Positions 27,894 to 36,893 of a stretch of 64,000 nucleotides of DNA are shown here, in pieces. Both the position numbers and the translations under genes were made by a program. The DNA comes from Ectothiorhodospiraceae bacterium 2226 (GTDB lineage: Bacteria > Pseudomonadota > Gammaproteobacteria > GCA-013348725): positions 174,501 through 238,500 of the forward strand of contig CP054689.1 of assembly GCA_013348725.1 (NCBI GenBank), read 5' to 3'. A model generated the notes under the pieces. That model had not been told where the DNA came from and did not search any database. It saw only the letters and a list, made by a program, of their open reading frames with translations. Position 1 is the stretch's first letter. The number at the start of each line of letters is the position of its first letter.

Positions 27894-29465
27894 ATGGACC
27901 GTTTTCCGATCAGCAATATCGATCTGGTGGTCATGGGGATCTACTTCCTCTTGGTCATCGGCATCGGCTTCTGGGTCGCCCGTAAGACGCACAGCGGCGA
28001 CGATCTGTTTCTGGCCGGGCGCTCGCTCACCTGGGGCGTGATCGGCCTGTCGCTGTTCGCCTCCAACATCTCCAGCACGACGCTCATCGGCCTCTCCGGC
28101 CAGGCCTACGCGAGCGGCATCTCGGTCGCCAACTACGAGTGGATGGCCGCCCTGGTGCTGGTGTTCATGGCGATCTTCGTCATCCCGTTCTATCTGCGCG
28201 CGCGCCTGACCACCATCCCCGAGTTCTTCGGCCTGCGCTTCAACAGCGCCGCGCGCAACTACTTCTCCGTGGTCACCATCTTCCTCAGCATCGTGGTGGA
28301 CACCGCCGCCAGTCTGTTCGCCGGCGCGCTGGTGCTGCAGGTGTTCTTCCCGCAGCTGGTGCTGTGGCAGACCATCGTGGTGCTGGCGCTGGTGGCGGGG
28401 CTGTATACGGCCGCGGGCGGGCTGCGCGCGGTGGTGTACACCGACACGCTGCAGGCCGTGGTGCTGCTGACCGGCGCGGGCATCCTCGCCTACATGGTGT
28501 TCGGCGCGCACGGCTTCTCCTGGGAGGCGGCCACCGCGAGCGTACCGGCCGACCACCTGTCGCTGGTGCGCCCGCTGGACGACCCCGCCCTGCCCTGGCT
28601 CGGCCTGCTCATCGGCCTGCCGGTGCTCGGGTTCTATTACTGGTCGGCCAACCAGTACATCGCGCAGCGCGTGCTGGGCGCGCGCAACGTGCAGCACGCC
28701 CAGTGGGGGGCGATGTTCGGCGCGCTGCTGAAGCTCCTGCCGCTGTTCCTGATGGTGCTGCCGGGGGCGATGGCCATCGGGTTGTATCCGGAGCTCGAGA
28801 ACCCCGACCTGGTGTTCCCGCTGCTGGTCACCGACCTCTTGCCGGTGGGCATCGTGGGCTTGGTACTGGCGGGCCTGCTCGCGGCCATCATGTCCACTAT
28901 CGACTCCACGCTGAACTCCTCCTCCACGCTGGTGGTGGTGGACTTCGTCAAGCCCCGGCGCCCGCACTGGACGCCGGAACAGGTCGGGCGCGCGGGGCGT
29001 CTGGCGACGCTGGCCTTCATGCTGATCGCGGCCGCCTGGGCGCCGCAGATCCAGCACTTCCCCGGCCTGTTCGCCTACCTGCAACAGGCCTTCTCCTACA
29101 TCGTGCCGCCCATCGTGGCGGTGTTCCTGCTGGGGCTGTTCTGGCGGCGCGGCAACGCCGCCGGCGCCATCGCGGGGCTGGCGCTGGGTCACGCCGTGTC
29201 GCTGGTCGGCTTTCTGCTCGCGCAGGCCGGCGTGCTCACGCTGCACTTCACCATCGTGGCGGGCCTCCTGACCCTGGTGAGCGCGGCGATCTTCGTGATC
29301 GCGAGCCTCGTGAGCGCACCGCCGCCGCGCGAGCGTGTGGAGCAGACCGTATGGCGCCGCAGCGCGCTGGTCGCTACGCGCGGCCTGCACTGGTATCAGG
29401 ACTACCGCGTCCACGGCGCGGCCATCCTGCTGCTGACGGGGCTTACGCTATACCTGTTCTGGTAG
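27894..29465 (+). CDS. Sodium/solute symporter (SSS/SGLT family)
   Basis: A 523-residue inner-membrane carrier with about 13-14 hydrophobic helices. Family landmarks are DLFLAGRSLTWGVIGLSLFA (about 37-56), a GLYTAAGGLRAVVYTD signature (about 163-178) and YYWSANQYIAQRVLGA (about 244-259), all typical of SGLT-like sugar, inositol or related carriers. glpK starts 36 nt downstream, followed by glpD, which makes this the likely substrate-entry gene of a glycerol or glycerol-containing-compound module. No glpF-type facilitator is seen. The transported substrate is inference. Confidence 0.88.
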   Translation: MDRFPISNIDLVVMGIYFLLVIGIGFWVARKTHSGDDLFLAGRSLTWGVIGLSLFASNISSTTLIGLSGQAYASGISVANYEWMAALVLVFMAIFVIPFYLRARLTTIPEFFGLRFNSAARNYFSVVTIFLSIVVDTAASLFAGALVLQVFFPQLVLWQTIVVLALVAGLYTAAGGLRAVVYTDTLQAVVLLTGAGILAYMVFGAHGFSWEAATASVPADHLSLVRPLDDPALPWLGLLIGLPVLGFYYWSANQYIAQRVLGARNVQHAQWGAMFGALLKLLPLFLMVLPGAMAIGLYPELENPDLVFPLLVTDLLPVGIVGLVLAGLLAAIMSTIDSTLNSSSTLVVVDFVKPRRPHWTPEQVGRAGRLATLAFMLIAAAWAPQIQHFPGLFAYLQQAFSYIVPPIVAVFLLGLFWRRGNAAGAIAGLALGHAVSLVGFLLAQAGVLTLHFTIVAGLLTLVSAAIFVIASLVSAPPPRERVEQTVWRRSALVATRGLHWYQDYRVHGAAILLLTGLTLYLFW

Positions 29466-29501
29466 CGGCGCGGACACGAAGAACCCAAAGGAGGTGGGAG
29501 G

Positions 29502-30992
<1,491 letters not shown>

Positions 30993-31043
30993 GCGATGTA
31001 CTTGTCCTGGGCGCCGTGCGGCGCCCGAACTAAACTGGCCTTC

Positions 31044-32690
31044 ATGGAACGATCCGCTGCCCTCGAGCAATTGAACGCCCGGCGCGAGCCGTGGGACCTC
31101 GTCATCATCGGCGGCGGCGCCACCGGCCTCGGCATCGCCGTCGACGCCGCCACGCGCGGCTACGCCACCCTCCTGCTGGAGCGCGGCGACTTCGCCCACG
31201 CCACCTCCAGCCGCAGCACCAAGCTGTTGCACGGCGGGGTGCGCTACCTGCGCCAGGGCAACCTGAAGCTGGTGATGGGTGCGTTGCGGGAGCGCTCGCG
31301 CGTGATCGCCAACGCGCCGCACCTCAGCAACGACCAGCCCTTTGTCATTCCCACCTTCCGGCGCGGCGAAAGCCTCTACTACGCCCTGGGGCTCGGACTC
31401 TACGACCGCTTGGCCGGGCGCGCCAGCCTCGGGCGTTCGCGCCGCCTGAGCGCCGCCCAGGCGCGTGCCGAGCTGCCGACGCTGCGTCCCGAGCGTCTAC
31501 GCGGCGGCGTGCTGTATCACGACGGCCAGTTCGACGATGCGCGCCTCGCCGTCACCCTGGCGCGCACCGCGTGGAGTCACGGCGCCACGGTGCTGAACTA
31601 CTGCCGGGTGGAGGCCCTGGTGCACGGCGGCAGCGAAGGCCGTGTCAATGGCGTGGTCGCACGCGACCTCGAGAGCGATCGGCAGTACGAGATCCCGGCG
31701 CGCGCGGTGATCAATGCGACCGGCGTGTTCTGCGATAGCGTGCGTCGGATGGCCGAACCCGAGGCGCCCGCACTGGTCGCCCCCAGCCAAGGGTCGCACT
31801 TGGTGCTGGACCGGCGGTTCCTGCCCGGCCGAAATGCGTTGATGGTCCCGCGGACCGACGACGGCCGTGTGCTGTTCGCCATACCCTGGCACGAACGCGT
31901 GCTGGTCGGCACCACCGACGTGGCCGTTCCGGAACCCGACGCAGAGCCACGCCCGCGCCCGCGCGAGATCGACTTCCTGCTGCAGCACGTCGGGCGTTAC
32001 CTGCGTGAGACACCGCGCCCGCAGGACGTCCTCAGCGTGTTCGCGGGGCTGCGCCCGCTGGTGCGCGCCGGCAAGGGCGGCCGCACGTCCGGGCTGGCGC
32101 GGGATCACCTGCTGCGTGTCGAAGAGGGCTTGGTCACCATCACGGGCGGCAAGTGGACGACCTACCGCGAGATGGCCGAGCAGACGGTGGATGCGGCCGC
32201 TCGCTCGGCGGGGCTGCCCGCCAGCCCGTGTCGCACCGCCGACTTACGGCTGTTCGGCGCCCCGCAGGATGCGGTCACGGCGGCGCTGCTCGCTTATCCG
32301 CTGCGTGTCTACGGTACGCAAGCCCCAGCACTGCAGGCGCTGGCTGCGCAGCACGCGGAGTGGGCGGAGCCGCTACATCCGCGGCTGCCTTACCTCGCGG
32401 GGGAAGTGGTGTGGGCCGCGCGCCACGAGATGGCCCGCAGCGTCGAGGACGTGCTGGCCCGCCGCACGCGGGCCCTGCTGCTGGACGCCCGCGCGAGCAT
32501 CGAAGCGGCGCCGCGGGTGGCGCGTCTGCTGGCCCGGGAACTGCGCAGGGACGCGGCGTGGCAGGCGCGCCAGGTGGCGGCCTACACCGAGCTTGCGCTG
32601 GACCATCTCACCCCTGAGGCGCTGGCCCTGGATTTTCCTCAGAGCGGCGACGCACGGGCCCATGTGCGCCACCGCTCCGGGGACAGCTGA
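31044..32690 (+). CDS. glpD: Aerobic (FAD) glycerol-3-phosphate dehydrogenase
   Basis: A 548-residue flavoprotein. The N-terminal FAD motif is VIIGGGATGLGIAVDAATRG (about 20-39). SSRSTKLLHGGVRYL, RLAVTLARTA and TITGGKWTTYREMAE are hallmarks of GlpD, and a C-terminal helical domain follows. It oxidises glycerol-3-phosphate to dihydroxyacetone phosphate at the inner membrane and feeds electrons to quinone, directly after GlpK. The start at 31044 lacks a strong ribosome site; the frame extends to 30996 without similarity. Confidence 0.95.
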   Translation: MERSAALEQLNARREPWDLVIIGGGATGLGIAVDAATRGYATLLLERGDFAHATSSRSTKLLHGGVRYLRQGNLKLVMGALRERSRVIANAPHLSNDQPFVIPTFRRGESLYYALGLGLYDRLAGRASLGRSRRLSAAQARAELPTLRPERLRGGVLYHDGQFDDARLAVTLARTAWSHGATVLNYCRVEALVHGGSEGRVNGVVARDLESDRQYEIPARAVINATGVFCDSVRRMAEPEAPALVAPSQGSHLVLDRRFLPGRNALMVPRTDDGRVLFAIPWHERVLVGTTDVAVPEPDAEPRPRPREIDFLLQHVGRYLRETPRPQDVLSVFAGLRPLVRAGKGGRTSGLARDHLLRVEEGLVTITGGKWTTYREMAEQTVDAAARSAGLPASPCRTADLRLFGAPQDAVTAALLAYPLRVYGTQAPALQALAAQHAEWAEPLHPRLPYLAGEVVWAARHEMARSVEDVLARRTRALLLDARASIEAAPRVARLLARELRRDAAWQARQVAAYTELALDHLTPEALALDFPQSGDARAHVRHRSGDS

Positions 32691-32705
32691 GCGCCGGGGT
32701 TGAGG

Positions 32706-32865
32706 ATGTTCAGAGTCACTCCGTCCTGTATTTCTCCCGGAGTTCTCTGACCACGCCAAGCGAAAAGCGCGGTGTTCGCTCCGCTTCGTGCTCAACGGCT
32801 AGCCGCCGTCGATCACGGCACCGTATGCCGGCGGGAAGCTCTGAGTTGATCAGAGCGTCCCTGTA
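32706..32865. repeat. Dispersed hairpin-rich repeat, copy A (diverged)
   Basis: The interval between glpD and the flotillin gene aligns in order with copy B at 36755-36893. Shared blocks include a CCAAGCGAAAAGCGCG-like segment, a CGCTTCG...CTCAACGGC segment, a GTCGATCACGGC segment, and an AAGCTCTGA end. Short self-complementary arms occur at matching places with changed bases: ACGGC/GCCGT where copy B has CAACGGC/GCCGTTG, and GGCA/TGCC. This suggests a conserved fold. The family is unidentified. Confidence 0.55.
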
Positions 32866-32874
32866 GGCGGACCC

Positions 32875-34608
32875 TCAACCTGCCGCCTCCAGCGCGTCCC
32901 CGTCGGGCGCCGTTATCGCCGGCGCCGCCCGGTCGGCGGCGCCATTCAGGGGCTCGGCCCCTGGCCGAAGGACGGGCGCGCCGCCCTTGAGCAGGTTCTC
33001 GGGCGTCACGCCCTCCAGACCCGCCTCCTTCAGGATCTGCTGCGCGAGTGGCGACATCATCTGATACTTGAGGAGTCCTCCGACCAGGTCGTCGGCGAAA
33101 CCCGTTCCGGCGCCGTTCACGCCGCTGACGCTGCCGCCGGTCGCCAAGCCATTCAAGCCCTTCAGATCGAAGATCTTGATGGAGTCGATCTTCTCGGCCG
33201 GCTTCACCGACTCGCGGATGATCTCCGGCAGCCGTTCGATGAGCGCGAGGTTAATGGCCATGTTGATCTGCGCCGCGGTCAGCACATTGCGCGCCTCGTT
33301 CAGCGCCAGCGTGCCCTGCGCCTCCGCGTCGTACTTGGCCCGCGTGGCGGCGGCCTCGGCCTCCGCCGCGGTGAGCACCGCGTCGGCGCGGTCGCGCGCC
33401 GCCACCTTCTCCGCCTCGGCCACGATGCGCATGCCGATGGCCTCCTTCTCGGCATCCTCCTTGGCCTGGATGAGCATCACCTCCTTGCGGCGCTCGGCCT
33501 CAGCGGTCTGGCGCACGGTGAGCACGCGCTCCTCCTCCAGCACCGCCTCGGCGCGCGCCCGGTCGGCCTCGCCCCTGGCGCGCGACTCGTCCTTGGATCG
33601 CTCCGAGACGGCGATGTCCCGCCCCTGCTTGGCCAGCTCGATGGCCTGTTCCTTCTCAATCTCGCGCTCGCGCAGCAGGCGCTCCTTCTCGATGTCCTTC
33701 TCGCGCGTCTGGCGGTCCTTCTCGATCTTGGCCAGCAGCACCTGGCGCTCGGAGACCACGTCCGCCTCCTCCGCCTCACGCCGTTTCTCGGCCGCCACGC
33801 GACGGATCTCCGCCTGCTGTTCGGCACGGCGGTTCTCCACCTCGCGCTCCTGCTCCAGGGTGGCGAATTCCTGGTCTTGTCGGATCGACAGCGAGTAGCG
33901 CTCGCTCTCCAGGTTCTTGCGCTCGATCTGGATGCGGGTGTCCTGCTCGATGTCGTTACGCTTCTTGCGCCGCTCCTCGATCTCCTGGGTGAGCTTGGTG
34001 AGACCCTCCGCGTCGAAGGCGTTGTCCGGATTGAAGTACTGGCGCGCGGTCTGATCGAGACCGGTGAGCGACACCGCTTCCAACTCCAGGCCGTTCTTGT
34101 TCAGGTCCTCGGCCACGGTGCGCTGCACGTGTTGCACGAACTCCACACGGTTCTCGTGCAGTTGCTCCATCGCCATCCCCGCCGCCACGGCGCGCAGCGC
34201 GTCCACGAACTTGCCCTCCACCAGCGTCTTGAGGTCCTCGGGACGCATGGTGCGGTCGCCCAGGGTCTGGGCGGCGGTGGCGATGGCCTCGGCGTCCGGC
34301 TTCACGCGCACATAGAACTCGGCGGTCACGTCGACGCGCATCCGGTCCTTGGTAATCAGCGCCTGCTCGTTGGCGCGGCGCACCTCCAGGCGCAGGGTGT
34401 TCATGTTCACCCACTTGATGTCGTGCAGCACCGGGAACACCAACGCGCCGCCGTCGCGGATGACCTTCTGCCCACCGAAGCCGGTGCGCACGAAGGTCTG
34501 CTCCTTGGTGGCGCGCGTGTAGAGCCGCGCGAAGATCATGCCCAGTGCGAACAGCGCCGCGAACAGCACGCCGACGAACAGCGCCACGTTCATCAGGATA
34601 TCGCCCAT
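32875..34608 (-). CDS. yqiK: Flotillin-like membrane protein YqiK
   Basis: A 577-residue protein with one N-terminal TM (about 7-29), an SPFH/band-7 domain (about 30-210) and a very long charged coiled coil (about 210-470, rich in Glu/Arg/Ala repeats). The C-terminal region is Gly/Pro-rich. This is the bacterial flotillin plan of YqiK, which forms inner-membrane microdomain scaffolds. It is downstream of yqiJ and a pspA-family gene in the same orientation, the usual partner set. A 258-bp gap with a terminator-like hairpin separates it from yqiJ, so its expression may be partly independent. Confidence 0.93.
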   Translation of the reverse strand: MGDILMNVALFVGVLFAALFALGMIFARLYTRATKEQTFVRTGFGGQKVIRDGGALVFPVLHDIKWVNMNTLRLEVRRANEQALITKDRMRVDVTAEFYVRVKPDAEAIATAAQTLGDRTMRPEDLKTLVEGKFVDALRAVAAGMAMEQLHENRVEFVQHVQRTVAEDLNKNGLELEAVSLTGLDQTARQYFNPDNAFDAEGLTKLTQEIEERRKKRNDIEQDTRIQIERKNLESERYSLSIRQDQEFATLEQEREVENRRAEQQAEIRRVAAEKRREAEEADVVSERQVLLAKIEKDRQTREKDIEKERLLREREIEKEQAIELAKQGRDIAVSERSKDESRARGEADRARAEAVLEEERVLTVRQTAEAERRKEVMLIQAKEDAEKEAIGMRIVAEAEKVAARDRADAVLTAAEAEAAATRAKYDAEAQGTLALNEARNVLTAAQINMAINLALIERLPEIIRESVKPAEKIDSIKIFDLKGLNGLATGGSVSGVNGAGTGFADDLVGGLLKYQMMSPLAQQILKEAGLEGVTPENLLKGGAPVLRPGAEPLNGAADRAAPAITAPDGDALEAAG

Positions 34609-34671
34609 CTCGGTCCTCTCCTCTTTTTGTTATTGCGGACGCGCGCGGGCGCGCCGGGACTAGCCAACGTT

Positions 34672-34696
34672 TGCAAAAAACCCATTTTGGGTTTGT
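34672..34696 (-). terminator. Terminator-like hairpin between yqiJ and yqiK
   Basis: Arms AAACCCA (34678-34684) and TGGGTTT (34688-34694) form a 7-bp stem with a 3-nt loop. Read on the minus strand, it is followed by three more T (34677-34675), giving six in a row. It could end the pspA-yqiJ transcript or attenuate yqiK. Confidence 0.6.
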
Positions 34697-34784
34697 CAGG
34701 CCGCGACGCCACCTCCCTGTGCGACGCGTTGCGCGATGAGGGATCCTCGATGCCTCGGATCACGCACAGCGAATCGGGTTGCCC

Positions 34785-34860
34785 CATGCTCAACGGGATG
34801 GTAGCGCCGATCGCGGCGACACATTCCTTGGGCGTCGGGTAAGCCCTAAGATTTTCGCGA
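34785..34860. repeat. Dispersed repeat, possible copy C (partial)
   Basis: It contains CTCAACGG as in copy A and CGGCGACACAT as in copy B, in the same order and at similar spacing, inside the yqiJ-yqiK gap. The left part of the element is not clearly recognisable. This is a weaker call than copies A and B. Confidence 0.35.
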
Positions 34861-34866
34861 GCCTAC

Positions 34867-35532
34867 CTAATCGTTCATCAGCGGATCGCTGCTCGCGATC
34901 GCCACGAACACGCTACCCTCCCGGCGCACCAGCAGGGCGCGCGCGCCTTGCGGCAGCGGCGCGTGATCGCGCTCGGGAACCACGCGCACGTAGTGGGCGG
35001 TGCCGTACTGATCGGTGAGGCGCGCCTCCGCGGGCAAGTCATGGCTGGCGTTGCCGAGGGTGATGGTGACCATGCGCCCCACGAACGAGGTAGCCGACAC
35101 CGCGCTGGTCTCGTCCCGCGGCAGCACCGCCTCCAGGCCCAGCGCGCTCACGCGCACCGCGGGCAGCGCCCCCGCGAACGCCGGCAGGACGACCAGCAGT
35201 GCCGGCAGGTAGGCGCCCAGCGTCGCCACGGCGAAGTACTGCAGCACGTAGCCGATCGACCCGAACGCAGTGAGGAACACGACAATGAGCATCAGCACCG
35301 GCACGCGGCCGACGCGCAGCCAGCTCAGGATGCGTGACAGGGCGCTGGTGGGAACGATCTCGCCGCTATCGAGGTCGAGTTGGCCTTCCAGATCCGGCAG
35401 CGCGCTGTCCAGGGCATCGGTCAGGCTCATACCGGCGAGCAGGCCCACGCCCTCGAACAGAGCGATGAGCAACATCAGCCCCAGCGCCACCGCGAACGGA
35501 ACGTTCTGCGGCGCGAGGAGAAACTCCAGCAT
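34867..35532 (-). CDS. yqiJ: OB-fold membrane protein YqiJ (NfeD-like)
   Basis: A 221-residue inner-membrane protein with three to four N-terminal hydrophobic segments (about 12-34, 75-97, 103-128). A C-terminal OB-fold-like beta domain (about 145-215, beginning around SFVGRMVTITLG) follows, as in YqiJ/NfeD partners of flotillins. It begins 1 nt after the pspA-family stop, so the two are coupled. It is thought to work with the flotillin encoded next downstream in membrane organisation. Confidence 0.88.
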   Translation of the reverse strand: MLEFLLAPQNVPFAVALGLMLLIALFEGVGLLAGMSLTDALDSALPDLEGQLDLDSGEIVPTSALSRILSWLRVGRVPVLMLIVVFLTAFGSIGYVLQYFAVATLGAYLPALLVVLPAFAGALPAVRVSALGLEAVLPRDETSAVSATSFVGRMVTITLGNASHDLPAEARLTDQYGTAHYVRVVPERDHAPLPQGARALLVRREGSVFVAIASSDPLMND

Positions 35533-35533
35533 C

Positions 35534-36205
35534 TCAGGCGTGCTGCTTCTTGAACTGCGCCAAGCGTTCGCGAATGCGATGCTTGCGCGTCATCTCCTCG
35601 AGTTCAGCCAGTTTGGCGGGGTCGGCGGCCTGCGTGGGGCCGGGCGCCCCGGTGACGGCCTGCGCCACGCGGTCGAAGGCCATGTTGGCCTGATCCACGC
35701 GCCGCTCCACGCCGTCGCGCGCGGCGGCCCCGCCCGCCTGCGCATCGCCGGCGCGGGACTCGCGGCGGGCGCTCGCCACGCGCTCCCGTTCCGCCTGCAT
35801 CTCGCGCTTGCGGCCCTGCAGGGCGCGTAGGTAATTCTCCAACTCGGTCTCGCGCGCGCCGGCCTCCGCGATGTTCTTCTCGATCACCGGAAGCTGCGCC
35901 TCGATGTCGAGCTGCATCGCCACGGCGGCCTCCGCGAGATCTTCGCGGTCTTCCTGCAGGGCGAACCTGATCTTGTCTTCGAGCTCGCTCTGACGCGCGC
36001 TCTCCGAAGCAAGGCGTTGGCTGGCGTTGTGCTTGTGCGCCTTGGTGCGACCCAGTTCGGCGCGCACCTCGTCGATGGCATCGTCTACCTGGCGGATGGC
36101 CTCGGCCATGACGGTTTCCGGTGCCGCGTTCTCGGCCGCACTGACGATCTGCTGAATGGAGCCGCTGACGAGACGGCCGATACGGGAAACCAGGGACTCG
36201 CTCAT
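35534..36205 (-). CDS. PspA/IM30 family protein
   Basis: A 223-residue, almost entirely alpha-helical coiled-coil protein. The N-terminus MSESLVSRIGRLVSGSIQQI is amphipathic as in PspA, and MAEAIRQVDDAIDEVRAEL (about 33-51) is the family core. PspA proteins bind and stabilise stressed inner membranes. I chose the ATG at 36205, which has a GGGAGTG site; the open frame upstream to 36325 is not PspA-like. It is the first gene of a pspA-yqiJ-yqiK operon. No pspF or sigma-54 site was recognised. Confidence 0.88.
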   Translation of the reverse strand: MSESLVSRIGRLVSGSIQQIVSAAENAAPETVMAEAIRQVDDAIDEVRAELGRTKAHKHNASQRLASESARQSELEDKIRFALQEDREDLAEAAVAMQLDIEAQLPVIEKNIAEAGARETELENYLRALQGRKREMQAERERVASARRESRAGDAQAGGAAARDGVERRVDQANMAFDRVAQAVTGAPGPTQAADPAKLAELEEMTRKHRIRERLAQFKKQHA

Positions 36206-36417
36206 GGATACACTCCCATCTTGTCGTTCTTGTTCGGGGAGCTGCGAGGGGCGCTCGCGTGCTCGCGACGGCGCTCGAAAGAATGCCGTGCGGGGAGCGT
36301 AGCCCGGCGCGGCGGACGGCCGCAACCAAAAAGTTTGGCGTGTCGGGGCGGCGGCCCCGCGCGCCGCGGGTGCCGACGCGCGGGAGCCCCTCCGGCCGGA
36401 GACGCGGCCGGATACGG

Positions 36418-36690
36418 TCAGTGCCGTCCTAGCCGTTGATCGACCTCGCGCTCGGCCTCGAGCCAGTCTTGCTCGGCATCGCCTTGGAAACCCTGCTGCT
36501 CGGCGCGTCGATAGGCCTCTTCCTGGATCATCCGGCGCCGCTCCTCCTCGGGCACCCTCAGGTCGACCTCGCCGGCGCGCGGGTTCCCCGACATGCCCGC
36601 CCCGGCGGCGCCTTCGGCGAGCGGATTGGCCGGTGCTTTCATGCGGCGGCGGGCGGGCTTCTTGGCTTCCTTCGGCTTGTCTTTACTCAT
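36418..36690 (-). CDS. DUF2934-domain protein
   Basis: A 90-residue hydrophilic protein. The Lys/Arg/Pro-rich N-terminus (about 1-22) is followed by the DUF2934 signature: IQEEAYRRAEQQGFQGDAEQ then DWLEAEREV (about 55-83). Function is unknown. The basic tail could suit nucleic-acid binding, but that is speculation. A GGAGGGATCG ribosome site precedes the ATG. It lies alone, 212 bp upstream of pspA in the same orientation. Confidence 0.85.
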   Translation of the reverse strand: MSKDKPKEAKKPARRRMKAPANPLAEGAAGAGMSGNPRAGEVDLRVPEEERRRMIQEEAYRRAEQQGFQGDAEQDWLEAEREVDQRLGRH

Positions 36691-36754
36691 CGATCCCTCC
36701 TTAGTCGAGTCGGTGGCCTTGCGGCCTGCGCGGTATTCTCGGGTTCATGTAAGA

Positions 36755-36893
36755 AGGTCTGAATAAATCCATCCTGGATTTCTCAAACCAAGCAAAGCGC
36801 AAAGCGCGCATTCCGCTTTGCTTCGCGGCCAACGGCAAGGCCGTTGTGCACGGCGACACATCCCTGTGCCGCTGAAAGCTCTGAACTTATCGC
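36755..36893. repeat. Dispersed hairpin-rich repeat, copy B (best conserved)
   Basis: At least three successive perfect hairpins are visible: AATCCA/TGGATT with a 3-nt loop, AAGCAAAGCG/CGCTTTGCTT with a 14-nt loop, and CAACGGC/GCCGTTG with a 3-nt loop. TCTGAA occurs near both ends. The element runs 7 nt into the hrpB 3' end. It matches copy A at 32706-32865 block by block. Confidence 0.65.

Noticed and set aside
27234-29414. A 726-codon antisense frame opposite the symporter and kinase fusion
   Set aside because: The translation is dominated by Arg, Gln, His and Gly with no recognisable domain; high third-position GC in the real genes removes stop codons on the other strand.
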